The notes under the pieces: generated by a model
Told to the model about the DNA's origin: nothing
The model's input: only the letters and a program-made list of their open reading frames with translations
Database searches by the model: none
In this document: piece after piece, positions 42,469-50,825 of the stretch
How the letters are laid out: each line of letters starts with the position of its first letter
Numbering within the stretch: position 1 is the stretch's first letter
From: an uncultured Salinisphaerales bacterium
GTDB lineage: Bacteria > Pseudomonadota > Gammaproteobacteria > Nevskiales > CAJXLF01
Direction: 5' to 3'
Length of the DNA stretch: 64,000 nucleotides
Assembly: GCA_913055805.1 (NCBI GenBank)
Contig: CAJXLF010000009.1
Coordinates: 86,795-150,794, forward strand
Translations under genes and position numbers: made by a program

Positions 42469-43251
42469 ATGTCACAGGGTAAAACGGCTCTCATAACGGG
42501 CGCATCCAGCGGTATCGGCAAGGAATTCGCCAGGATTCATGCTGCGCGGGGCGGCGATCTGGTTCTGGTTGCGCGTAGCAGCGACAAGCTCACAGCACTC
42601 AAGAACGAGCTGGAGTCAGCCCATGCCGTCAAGGTCACTATTCTGGTGAAAGATCTGGGCCAGCCGCATGCAGCGCAGGAGATTTACGACGAGATCAAAG
42701 GCGCGGGCTTGAGCATTGATTACCTGATCAACAATGCCGGTTTTGGCGGCCGCGGCAAGTTCCATGAACGCGACTGGCAGGATGATCTGGCGATGATCAA
42801 TCTGAACATTACCGCCCTCACCGCCCTGACCCGGCTATTCCTGCCCGATTTCGTGCAGCGGAACAGCGGCAGGATTCTCAACGTGTCCTCAACAGCCAGC
42901 CTGCTGGCCGGCCCCTTGCAGGCGGTGTACTACGCCACCAAGGCTTATGTCACCTCTTTCAGCAATGCCATTGCCGAGGAACTGCACGACACTGGCATCA
43001 CGGTCACAGCGCTTCTGCCCGGCGCCACGGAATCGGAATTTGCCCGTGTTTCCGGCATGGACAGGACCACGCTGTTTTCGAAGACCGCCAGTGCCCATGA
43101 TGTGGCGCTGGCAGGTTATGAAGGCATGCTCGCGGGCAAGCTGGATGTCATTGCCGGCGTACCCTTCAGCCAGCGCATTCAGCTGGCGATGATCCCCATG
43201 GCGCCGAAAAAAATGCTGCTCAAGCAAATCCGGCAATTGCAGGAAGTCTGA
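42469..43251 (+). CDS. Short-chain dehydrogenase/reductase
   Basis: 260 residues. The cofactor motif TGASSGIG is at the N-terminus, followed by NNAGFGG, the catalytic YYATKAY, and LPGATESEFA. This type includes NADP-dependent reductases of the YqjQ/DltE group with a C-terminal hydrophobic helix. ATG 42469 fits the family N-terminus (MSQGKTALITGASS). It shares the divergent operator region with marR, so it is likely induced together with the exporter. Confidence 0.92.
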   Translation: MSQGKTALITGASSGIGKEFARIHAARGGDLVLVARSSDKLTALKNELESAHAVKVTILVKDLGQPHAAQEIYDEIKGAGLSIDYLINNAGFGGRGKFHERDWQDDLAMINLNITALTALTRLFLPDFVQRNSGRILNVSSTASLLAGPLQAVYYATKAYVTSFSNAIAEELHDTGITVTALLPGATESEFARVSGMDRTTLFSKTASAHDVALAGYEGMLAGKLDVIAGVPFSQRIQLAMIPMAPKKMLLKQIRQLQEV

Positions 43252-43261
43252 AATCAGTGAC

Positions 43262-43288
43262 GGTGGTGGCAGCCAGGCTGCCACCACC
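43262..43288. terminator. Perfect stem-loop between converging genes
   Basis: GGTGGTGGCAGCC and GGCTGCCACCACC are perfect arms around one central A. It lies 10 bases after the SDR stop and 8 bases after the stop of the converging lysine-rich gene, so it is probably a shared terminator. Confidence 0.7.
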
Positions 43289-43295
43289 AGACCGC

Positions 43296-43730
43296 TTACT
43301 TCTTCTTTTTAGACTTCTTCTTTTTACCGCCCTTCTTGCCTTCCTTGGCGGATTTCTTGCCCGGGCCGGATTTTTTCTTGCTGGCTTTTTTGCCGTCTTT
43401 CTTGCGCTTTTTCCCGGCTTTCTTCTCTTTACTGTTCTTCAACGCCTTGCTTTTTGCTGCTTTGCCGGAAGCCGGTTTGGCCGCAGCCGGCGCAAAGGCG
43501 GCCAAACCGGAAGTGCGAAACTTGCCCAGCCAGTAACGCACCTGGCCGGCCGAGAGTCCGGACTGCCTGGCGGCATCGGCCTGACTGGCGCCTGCATGCA
43601 GGGCAAGTAATGCCCGGGCATGTTTTGCATAATCGCTTTTGCCATCCGCCTGTTTTTTCAGCGCAGTCACCTGTGCTGTTGTCAGTAACCGCCCGGATGC
43701 GGCCGTTTTTCGCCCTGGCGCAGTCATCAT
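43296..43730 (-). CDS. HTH protein with a histone H1-like lysine-rich tail
   Basis: 144 residues. Residues about 30-75 form a helix-turn-helix like those of IS630-type transposases and related DNA-binding proteins (GASQADAARQSGLSAGQVRY then WLGKFRTSGLAAF). The remaining ~63 residues hold about 30 lysines with Ala, Gly and Ser, ending in a KKKKSKKKK run. This looks like a eukaryote-type H1 or AlgP/HphA-like tail that binds DNA without sequence choice. There is no transposase domain. A nucleoid-associated protein is the best guess, by inference. Confidence 0.75.
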   Translation of the reverse strand: MMTAPGRKTAASGRLLTTAQVTALKKQADGKSDYAKHARALLALHAGASQADAARQSGLSAGQVRYWLGKFRTSGLAAFAPAAAKPASGKAAKSKALKNSKEKKAGKKRKKDGKKASKKKSGPGKKSAKEGKKGGKKKKSKKKK

Positions 43731-43916
43731 GCTATCTCCTGAAATGTGACTGAACCGAGAATGACCATTTCGACTGTCACAATCAAGTGAACCTCAGGTC
43801 TTCATTTCTCAGTATGTGTAGAACGCATGTAGGCTATACCTGCTTGCAATGAGAAAAACGTCACTGAGGGACCAGTGCAGCCATGATCTTTCTTTCAGCC
43901 AGAACCGGTTAGAACT

Positions 43917-44813
43917 TTGCCCCGGTCCGCACTCGTATTAACACTCTCCATGTTTCTCGGCCTGTGCCTGGGACTTTCCGCATGGCTGTTTCTCACGGCC
44001 CTGAGTCCTGCCCCGGACCGCTCAGCCGTGGCTGCAAGAACTACCGCCCCGAGACCCGCGATTGAAGCCGCCGACCCCGCGGCGGCGCCTGCTGTCAGCA
44101 AGACGGAACCCCGGGTGACCACCCCGGTTCCGCCGCCGGCACCGGTTAAAAAACAGGCGCCAGCGATAAAACCCCAGGAGATCAAAAACGAGAAGCAGCC
44201 CCCGGAGCCGGAAAAAGATGTAGCTCAGCCGGACACCGCGCCCGCAATACCTGCGAAAGCGGAAATCCAGCCTCCACCTCCCTCCCCGAAGCCAGCGTTA
44301 AAACCCGCTCCGGAGGCCGTGGCCGAACCTGCCCCCAGGCCGGCAAGCAAACCTGAACCCGCCGCCGCTGACAAACCTACACCGTATCCCGTAAAAATCG
44401 GCAACTGGCGGGTCGCCAGGCAGACCGATGGCTGCCTGGCGACCCTGGCCGCAGCCGGTTTTGCGGACATCACCAGCCTGGAAAAACCGGAAAGCGTAGG
44501 CATGTTCCTGTTCCATTCCAGAACGGGTACAGCCGATGATGAGGAACCCGACCGCTTCGGTTTTGTTGCCCCCGGGAGAGGCGAAATGAGCGCCAAACTC
44601 ACGACCCGCGAAGGCGCCTATGTACGTGGGATAAACAGCAGTACCGGCCTGCCCTGGCCAAAACTGGTTCGCGAAGCAGTGAATGACATGGATCTGGATT
44701 TAACCGTCTGCAGTCTGGATGGAGAGTGCCAGACCCATGCACGCACCCTGGACATTGCCGACCTGGAGGCCGCTTCCCGTTTTACTTATCAGTGCGCACA
44801 CAAGGACCGCTAG
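43917..44813 (+). CDS. Single-pass protein with a proline-rich spacer and a C-terminal globular domain
   Basis: About 298 residues. One N-terminal membrane helix (about 5-28) is followed by ~130 residues very rich in Pro, Ala, Lys and Glu (such as PPPPSPKPALKPAPEAVAEP), then a C-terminal domain from about 160 with four Cys (TDGCLATLAAAGF, CSLDGECQTH, YQCAHKDR). The layout recalls TonB- or SPOR-like proteins that span the periplasm, but I do not recognise the C-domain. A TTG at 43917 is the first start; ATG 43950 is an alternative. Confidence 0.6.
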   Translation: MPRSALVLTLSMFLGLCLGLSAWLFLTALSPAPDRSAVAARTTAPRPAIEAADPAAAPAVSKTEPRVTTPVPPPAPVKKQAPAIKPQEIKNEKQPPEPEKDVAQPDTAPAIPAKAEIQPPPPSPKPALKPAPEAVAEPAPRPASKPEPAAADKPTPYPVKIGNWRVARQTDGCLATLAAAGFADITSLEKPESVGMFLFHSRTGTADDEEPDRFGFVAPGRGEMSAKLTTREGAYVRGINSSTGLPWPKLVREAVNDMDLDLTVCSLDGECQTHARTLDIADLEAASRFTYQCAHKDR

Positions 44814-44831
44814 CCGCCTCCGGGAATCCGC

Positions 44832-46226
44832 CTATTGCCCCGCCCTGGCGGCCGCTTCCGGACTGAATTGCTGCTTGCGCATAGGCACGTTCAGGCGCCA
44901 CCAGTCGTCTCCCGCCTCATTGACCAGATAGGTGGCCTCATAGGCGCCCGAAGTCAGGTCGTGATAAACCGAAACACCCCGGTGAAAGGCGCCGGCCTCC
45001 TGGGAGTAAAACCACAGAATCGAGGTGGCGCGGTACAGCTCATCCTGATTGTCCCAGGCATCGGCCATCAGGGTTCGCCAGCCGTCCTCGTCGATGTACA
45101 GCCTGCGCTTCTTGTACAGATGGCGATGACCGTCCTTCAGCGTGCCTTCGACCACCCAGACCCGGTGCAACTCATAGCGCAGATATTCAGGATTGATGGT
45201 GTGCGGCGTAATGAGCGTCTTGTAGGGTACTTTCGGATCATTGATTCTGAAATTGTTATAGGGCACATAGATTTCCTGCTTGCCGATCAGTTTCCAGTGA
45301 TACCGCTCCGGCGAACCATTGAAGCCCGAATCATCGTCAGAGGTGCGCAAGCCCGCTGGCGGCACGGGATAGTCGAAACCCACTTCAGGCGCCTTGCGCA
45401 CCCGCCGCAAACCAGGCTGATACTGCCAGGCCTGAGTGGATTCCTTGCTGAAATTCAGCGGTTGGAAGCCCACTGAAACTTCGTTGGCGGAGCGGGAAGG
45501 CAGCAATGTTTTATAGAAAAAATAACCGGCCACGTCGCCGTCTGTAGTGCGCAATCTTTCACCTGCGGCCACTGCCGGGCCACTGGGCGCGAATGACATG
45601 AAGTCCACCCTGCCCCAGGCAATGGTGCCATTGTCATACACATCAGCCGTATCGTAGACCACGTCTTCTGACCAGGAGCGGTAGGCGAACATGGTGTTCC
45701 ATACCGCTTCCAGACCGTTCTTCGGGAAGGGGAAGAAAGGGCCACCCAGCATGGCGTCCACACCCAGGCCGTCATCAGTCAACCGGGCGTTTAACGCGTT
45801 ATCCCTGGCCGCCTCGCAGACCAGTTCATCATTTACCCGAAAATCGCGGTGGCTGGGATAAACATTCATGTAGAAGCTGTCCGGATACACCTGGAACATC
45901 TTCTTCGCACCTTCGGTCAGATGCTGTACATGGTCCTGGTAGTTGGCCGCGGTGATTTTCAGTAGCGGCTGCTCATCCGCATAGGGGCCGGGATCATAAC
46001 CATGTTCCTTCTGCAGGCCCGGCCATTGTTTGAACCACTTACCCGTGTACTCGGCCACGCCGGATTCGCTGCCGGCACGCTCCGCGCCAAAGCAGGTATG
46101 GGTTTCACCACCCAGCCGCGCCACCTCTTGAGCTTCTGCGGCTTGTGGCGCCGTGCTAAACAAAACAAACGGCAGGCAGAAAAGACCCTGGCGCACACTC
46201 CTGTGCAAAGCTCGCATTTCTCGCAT
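44832..46226 (-). CDS. DUF1329 outer-membrane lipoprotein-sorting-like protein
   Basis: 464 residues with a signal peptide (to about residue 30). The large DUF1329 domain has the marks NVYPSHRDFRVNDELVCEAA, GGPFFPFPKNGLEAVWN and RYELHRVWVVEGTLKDGHRH. The fold is LolA/LolB-like. These proteins commonly occur with DUF1302 proteins and RND permeases in degraders of hydrophobic compounds; here that set lies 5 kb away on the same strand. Likely a periplasmic carrier for a hydrophobic molecule; substrate unknown. Confidence 0.9.
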   Translation of the reverse strand: MREMRALHRSVRQGLFCLPFVLFSTAPQAAEAQEVARLGGETHTCFGAERAGSESGVAEYTGKWFKQWPGLQKEHGYDPGPYADEQPLLKITAANYQDHVQHLTEGAKKMFQVYPDSFYMNVYPSHRDFRVNDELVCEAARDNALNARLTDDGLGVDAMLGGPFFPFPKNGLEAVWNTMFAYRSWSEDVVYDTADVYDNGTIAWGRVDFMSFAPSGPAVAAGERLRTTDGDVAGYFFYKTLLPSRSANEVSVGFQPLNFSKESTQAWQYQPGLRRVRKAPEVGFDYPVPPAGLRTSDDDSGFNGSPERYHWKLIGKQEIYVPYNNFRINDPKVPYKTLITPHTINPEYLRYELHRVWVVEGTLKDGHRHLYKKRRLYIDEDGWRTLMADAWDNQDELYRATSILWFYSQEAGAFHRGVSVYHDLTSGAYEATYLVNEAGDDWWRLNVPMRKQQFSPEAAARAGQ

Positions 46227-46355
46227 CCAGTAATTCTTGAAATTAAATAAGCGGGCATCCCTGCCCCGTGAAGCATAACGTTAGAGGCGACACGGCATAC
46301 CAACCTCACCCGAACTGATGAATGCATGAGCATCAGCTGGGTATAAGTTCCGCGT

Positions 46356-47048
46356 ATGAACAAATATCTGTACCTGCTGCGTGAAACGACGCCCGGCCCG
46401 GCCGCCGCATTCAAATCCCGAATACTGGATGAATGGATGCCGGCGTTACGTTCGCTGAATCCTGCCGGATTGAAACTGAGCCTGACAGATGCACCCCGGC
46501 CACGGCTGACGGTGTTGCCACTGCGCAAGGACAATCTGGCCTTGATCTCTGTCTGGTCCGACAGCGCCGCCTTCACTGACCAGCTGCTGGCTGCAGTAAA
46601 TACCGAAGGCCTGATCCTGCAGGGATATCAGGTGGAGGAATCGGTACCGGTGGCCTATGACAAAAGCTGGCCGGATGGCACGCCCTCACCCGGCGTGGTG
46701 CTGCTGACCCTGCTGAAACAGAATCCGAAACTGTCCTATCAGGAATTCATGCATGAATGGCATGGCCGGCATACGCCGAAAGCCATGCGCATTCATCCCT
46801 TCTGGAATTACATCCGCAATGTTATCCAGGCGCCGGTGGTTCAGGGTTCTCCAGCGTTTGAAGGCATCGTGGAAGAGCATTTCCGCACACGTCAGGATTG
46901 TGTGAACCCGGTTCGCATGTTCGGCGGGCCGCTGAAGTTCATCCCGCACATGATCGAGGTTGGCCTGCACGCCCAACACTTCCTCGACCTGAAGAGCACC
47001 GAGAATTACCTGCTGACGGAAACGCATTTCATCAGCCGGCAGCCATAG
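46356..47048 (+). CDS. EthD-domain protein
   Basis: 230 residues in two ferredoxin-like halves. The second (about 105-215) begins VVLLTLLKQNPKLSYQEFMH and has EWHGRHTPKAMRIHP, the EthD signature found in dimeric alpha-beta barrel proteins of ether and polyketide metabolism. The first half is more diverged. No signal peptide. Its 3' end lies 5 bases from the convergent old-yellow-enzyme stop. The reaction is unknown. Confidence 0.82.
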   Translation: MNKYLYLLRETTPGPAAAFKSRILDEWMPALRSLNPAGLKLSLTDAPRPRLTVLPLRKDNLALISVWSDSAAFTDQLLAAVNTEGLILQGYQVEESVPVAYDKSWPDGTPSPGVVLLTLLKQNPKLSYQEFMHEWHGRHTPKAMRIHPFWNYIRNVIQAPVVQGSPAFEGIVEEHFRTRQDCVNPVRMFGGPLKFIPHMIEVGLHAQHFLDLKSTENYLLTETHFISRQP

Positions 47049-47053
47049 CCCGC

Positions 47054-48106
47054 CTAGCTGAGTACCGGATAGTCGGTGTAACCCTCGGGACCCGGGGCAT
47101 AAAACGTCTTCGGGTCGGGTTCGTTCAGGGCCGCATCCCGGCGGAAACGCTCGACCAGATCCGGATTGGCAATATAGGCCGTGCCAAAAGCCACCGCATC
47201 CGCCTGCCCATGCTCCAAGATCTCGCTTGCATGCGCCTTGCTGAACTGCTCATTGGCGATAACCACACCGCCAAAGTGTTGCTTCAGTTCCGGCGTCAGA
47301 CCCGGCGCCTTGAAATGTTCACGGGTACAGATAAAGGCGATACCCCGCTGACCCAGTTGCCGCGCCACGTAACCGAAAGTTTCTGCAGGGTTCTCGTCGC
47401 CCATGTCATAGGCATCGCCACGCGGCGCAAGATGCACCCCCACCCTGCCCGCGCCCCAGACCGAAACCAGGGCATCCACCACCTCCAGCAACAGGCGCGC
47501 ACGGTTCTCCACTGAACCGCCATAACTGTCATCGCGCCGGTTGCTGCCGGTTTGCAGGAACTGGTCCATCAGATAGCCATTGGCAGCATGCAATTCCACA
47601 CCATCGAAGCCAGCGGCCCGGGCGTTTTCGGCTGCCCGCCGATATTCCTCGACGATACCGGGAATTTCATCCAGGCCCAGGGCGCGCGGTGTTTCATAAG
47701 GCTTCTTCGGCCGCAGCAGGCTGACATGCCCCTGCGGCGCAATCGCACTGGGCGCTATGGGCATTTCGCCATCCAGGTAAACTGGATCTGAAATGCGGCC
47801 GACATGCCAGAGCTGCAGCAACATGCGCCCGCCTGCCTTATGCACTGCATCGGTAATGGCCTTCCAGCCAGCCACCTGCTCATTCGACCAGATACCCGGC
47901 GTATTGGGATAGCCCACAGCCATGGGAGAAACCGACGTAGCCTCCGAAATGATCAGGCCGGCGGAAGCGCGCTGTACGTAATACTCTTTCATCAACGCAT
48001 TCGGCACCCGGCCCTCGCTGGCCCGACAACGTGTCAGTGGCGCCATGATGATGCGATTAGGCAGATGCAGTTCTCCGATCTGTATCGGGTCGAAAAGATT
48101 GGGCAT
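47054..48106 (-). CDS. Old yellow enzyme-family flavin oxidoreductase (NemA-like)
   Basis: 350 residues. The FMN-barrel begins LFDPIQIGELHLPNRIIMAP, with LWHVGRISDP, the substrate and flavin motif FDGVELHAANGYLMDQFLQ, and GVVIANEQFSKAHASEIL near the end. It reduces activated C=C bonds or nitro compounds with NAD(P)H. Start 48106 matches the family; a frame from 48181 adds an unrelated tail. It is downstream of MarR and DUF4345 genes on the same strand, so MarR control by reactive electrophiles is plausible. Confidence 0.93.
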   Translation of the reverse strand: MPNLFDPIQIGELHLPNRIIMAPLTRCRASEGRVPNALMKEYYVQRASAGLIISEATSVSPMAVGYPNTPGIWSNEQVAGWKAITDAVHKAGGRMLLQLWHVGRISDPVYLDGEMPIAPSAIAPQGHVSLLRPKKPYETPRALGLDEIPGIVEEYRRAAENARAAGFDGVELHAANGYLMDQFLQTGSNRRDDSYGGSVENRARLLLEVVDALVSVWGAGRVGVHLAPRGDAYDMGDENPAETFGYVARQLGQRGIAFICTREHFKAPGLTPELKQHFGGVVIANEQFSKAHASEILEHGQADAVAFGTAYIANPDLVERFRRDAALNEPDPKTFYAPGPEGYTDYPVLS

Positions 48107-48251
48107 GGCAGACTTGGGCCTGTAATAAACCTGTGGGCAGAATACGCAGGAAAATAGCATAACCACGAACTCTGGGATCACCGGCCCGGCTGATACCCCC
48201 TACTGCGGACTAATTTCAGCCAGTCAGTCCTGCAACTGTCCAAAATACCGC

Positions 48252-48656
48252 TCAGGCACTCCTCGCCAGGTTTCTCTGCCATACCATCAGATAGGGCAGC
48301 ACCAGAATTTCGAGCGCCGTAAACGCCACGAATGGCAAAGGTGGAATGGTGAAAAACACCATTGAAGCCAGCCTGCCCACACCCCCGCAAAAACAGGCAA
48401 ACAATATCCATTGGAATAGCGGGTTTGGCTGCCGAAGTTCCTTAAGCGAAACGAGTAGAGCCACACCGAGAACAAGCCAGACGCCACCAAAGAAACGTAA
48501 ATTTGAATCCAGGATCGCATGCTTGAGGTCGGCATCAATCTGGTAAACGGGGTCATAAATGCCAAGCAGGGTGAGCGGGCCGGTCACAATCGGTATGAGC
48601 ACCAGCACCATCATCACAGCTTTCAGATATTTTGCATCCGGGAACGACATATTCAT
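48252..48656 (-). CDS. DUF4345-like membrane protein
   Basis: 134 residues with four helices (about 12-33, 55-72, 80-98 and 103-122). LDSNLRFFGGVWLVLGVALL and GRLASMVFFTIPPLPFVAFT are typical of DUF4345. The function is unknown. It lies 27 bases after the marR stop on the same strand, so it is probably the first target of that repressor. Confidence 0.8.
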   Translation of the reverse strand: MNMSFPDAKYLKAVMMVLVLIPIVTGPLTLLGIYDPVYQIDADLKHAILDSNLRFFGGVWLVLGVALLVSLKELRQPNPLFQWILFACFCGGVGRLASMVFFTIPPLPFVAFTALEILVLPYLMVWQRNLARSA

Positions 48657-48683
48657 CTCCTTGGAATTATGCGGATAACGGAT

Positions 48684-49124
48684 TTACTGCAGAGCTATTT
48701 CAAGATTGACGACGACCTTTCCCAGGCCATTCGCCAACTGCATTACTTCAGTCGAAGACAATCCTTTCACGAGCGTTTTTTCTGCCTGTTGCAGCAACGC
48801 TATCGAAGGCGCCAAATCGAAGTCATCAGGAAGCGATAAAAGATTGACCCGGCGGTCGTGCGGGGAAGGCACACGCTTTACATAGCCCTTTGCCACCAAC
48901 CTGTTAATTGCAACCGTCAATGTGGGTGGCCTCACGGCAAGCTTTCTGGCCAGCTCTACCTGAGGCATACCTTCCTCACCCAGCAACAGCCCCATGATCC
49001 TGAATTCCTGCATGGTGAGATTGAGCGCACCCAGCTCTTTCTCTACAAGTTGCATACTCAGACGGCTGATTTTTGTTACCAGTGAAACAAGCAATTGGTC
49101 TGGCTCAAAACCGGATGATTTCAT
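48684..49124 (-). CDS. MarR-family regulator
   Basis: 146 residues. The winged-helix segment is EEGMPQVELARKLAVRPPTL then TVAINRLVAKGYVKRVPSP and the wing HDRRVNLLSL. GGAGATGTT precedes the start. A 25-bp inverted repeat directly upstream is the likely operator. It heads a run with DUF4345 and old-yellow-enzyme genes. Confidence 0.92.
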   Translation of the reverse strand: MKSSGFEPDQLLVSLVTKISRLSMQLVEKELGALNLTMQEFRIMGLLLGEEGMPQVELARKLAVRPPTLTVAINRLVAKGYVKRVPSPHDRRVNLLSLPDDFDLAPSIALLQQAEKTLVKGLSSTEVMQLANGLGKVVVNLEIALQ

Positions 49125-49133
49125 AACATCTCC

Positions 49134-49158
49134 AATTAGTTAGTTAATCTAACTAATT
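49134..49158. promoter_or_regulatory. MarR operator (AATTAGTTAG-n5-CTAACTAATT)
   Basis: Ten-base perfect arms around five bases, ending 9 bases from the marR start codon. The TTAGTTAG..CTAACTAA form is typical of MarR sites. Autorepression of the marR/DUF4345/OYE run is likely. Confidence 0.85.
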
Positions 49159-49222
49159 ATATAGCCACGAGTCAAGAAATCGGCCCCCAGGCCCACATAT
49201 CTGGCCGTAACCACCCGTACAT

Positions 49223-49249
49223 AAAAAAACCCCGCGGTGGGCCGCGGGG
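49223..49249 (-). terminator. Rho-independent terminator of the alkane hydroxylase gene
   Basis: CCCCGCGG and CCGCGGGG pair around a TGGG loop. On the minus strand the hairpin is followed by seven T. It lies 39 bases after the alkB stop. Classic form. Confidence 0.92.
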
Positions 49250-49288
49250 TTGTCTCCTCCGGTTTTTCCAGATCGGTTACTTCATCAC

Positions 49289-50695
49289 TCAGGCATGAGG
49301 CACGAAATCGACTTTCTCCCTCACTGCACAATCCGGGCAAGGCCAGTCATCCGGAATCTGCGCCCACTTGGTGCCGGCCGGAAAGCCTTCGCTTTCACAA
49401 CCCCGGGCCTCGTCGTAGATATAACCGCAGTCGGTGCACTGGTATTGCGTCGCCGCCGTGCCCTGCTTGGTAACCGACTGTGTGACCTTCTTCTCCTCCG
49501 GAAACAGGTCCGGATGACCATCGTCCAGCTGCGGGTTCTGCCATTTGGCCAGCAGCTTCTCCCGCCTGGGACCATAGAGGTTGGCCTTGGTGAGGTCGCC
49601 CTTGTAGTGCTTGACCACCAGCGGATCCATCTGCCGGAACCACAACCAGGGGATATAGGCCGGGATCAGCATGGAGGTGTAACCGGAAGGCAGCTGCGGG
49701 CTCTCGTCGAAGTGACGCAGGGCCTGGAAACGCCGGGTCGGATTGGCGTGATGGTCGGAATGACGCTGCAACTGATAGAGGAACAGGTTGGTAATGATGT
49801 TATTGCTGTTCCAGGAATGGGCCGGTGTGCAACGCTCATAGCGGCCACTGGCTTCCTTCTGACGCAGCAGGCCGTAGTGCTCCATGTAGTTCACCACTTC
49901 CAGCAGCGAGGCGCCGAAGAAGGCCTGAATCAGCAGGAACGGCAGTGCGCCAACACCCAGCCACAGCACCAGCCCGCCGAAGAACAATACCGTGAGCCCC
50001 CAGGCCTGCAGGTTTTCATTGTCCTTGCTGAGCACGGATTCGCCCTTGCGTTCCAGCCGGGTCTTCTCGATACCCCAGGCCGAGCGCACGCTGCCGATCA
50101 TGGTGCGGGGCAAAAAGGCCCAGAAGGTTTCTCCCATGCGGGAACTGGCCGGGTCTTCCGGCGTGGCCACGTTCTTGTGATGACCCTTGTTGTGCTCCAC
50201 AAAGAAGTGCCCGTAAGCCACCGGCGCCAGCGTCAGTTTGGCCAGCCAGCGCTCAAACGAGCCTTTCTTGTGCCCCAGCTCATGCGCCGTATTGATGGCC
50301 ACACCGTTGACAATACCGGTGGTGAGAATCAGACCCACCAGTTCCAGCGTGGACGGACTGCCCATCACCGCCAGCATCGCGCCCCAGATGGTCACGATGT
50401 ACTGCGTCGGGATATAGGCGTAGACAATCGCGCGGTAGTAACGGTCTTGTTCGAGCTGGGCCACGGCCGACTCGGGTGGATTGGTGCGGTCATCGCCGAT
50501 CAACCAGTCGAGCAAGGGCAACAGGCCGTAAAAGATAATGGGGCCACCCCAGGCAAACATGGCGTTACCCGTCACCTGGAACAACCCGAGGCTCAGCAAT
50601 CCCAGCACCGGGATCATGGGGCTCAGCAACCACAGGTAACGCTTGCCGTCTTGCCAGATCGTCTGGCTGCTTTCGTTCATGGTCTGTGTCGTCAT
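49289..50695 (-). CDS. alkB: Alkane 1-monooxygenase fused to rubredoxin
   Basis: 468 residues. Six membrane helices and the di-iron His boxes HELGHKK (138-144), EHNKGHHKN (167-175) and QRHSDHHAN, plus NYMEHYGL, identify AlkB. After a linker (about 385-412), a rubredoxin domain with CTDCGYIYDE and DDWPCPDCAV closes the protein. AlkB hydroxylates the end carbon of alkanes; a fused rubredoxin supplies electrons directly, so only a reductase is needed, and none is seen here. Start 50695 has GAGGAGAG upstream. Divergent from an AraC regulator. Confidence 0.96.
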   Translation of the reverse strand: MTTQTMNESSQTIWQDGKRYLWLLSPMIPVLGLLSLGLFQVTGNAMFAWGGPIIFYGLLPLLDWLIGDDRTNPPESAVAQLEQDRYYRAIVYAYIPTQYIVTIWGAMLAVMGSPSTLELVGLILTTGIVNGVAINTAHELGHKKGSFERWLAKLTLAPVAYGHFFVEHNKGHHKNVATPEDPASSRMGETFWAFLPRTMIGSVRSAWGIEKTRLERKGESVLSKDNENLQAWGLTVLFFGGLVLWLGVGALPFLLIQAFFGASLLEVVNYMEHYGLLRQKEASGRYERCTPAHSWNSNNIITNLFLYQLQRHSDHHANPTRRFQALRHFDESPQLPSGYTSMLIPAYIPWLWFRQMDPLVVKHYKGDLTKANLYGPRREKLLAKWQNPQLDDGHPDLFPEEKKVTQSVTKQGTAATQYQCTDCGYIYDEARGCESEGFPAGTKWAQIPDDWPCPDCAVREKVDFVPHA

Positions 50696-50825
50696 GTCAT
50701 CTCTCCTCTCCGCATATCGCGATATTGGTGACGTGACTATTGTGCTCAGGCCCATATCCGGAGGCCCGTCATTTTGTGACCATCACCGGTCATTTTCCGC
50801 CATACTGTAAATCAGAGGAGAAAAT

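Noticed and set aside
43296..43730. Lysine-rich HTH protein as an IS630-type transposase fragment
   Set aside because: There is no catalytic domain sequence in any frame nearby and no terminal repeats. The tail is low-complexity but has an orderly end.
49250..50731. A 493-codon plus-strand open frame opposite the alkane hydroxylase gene
   Set aside because: It runs through the terminator and is fully antisense to alkB. The composition is that of a shadow frame.
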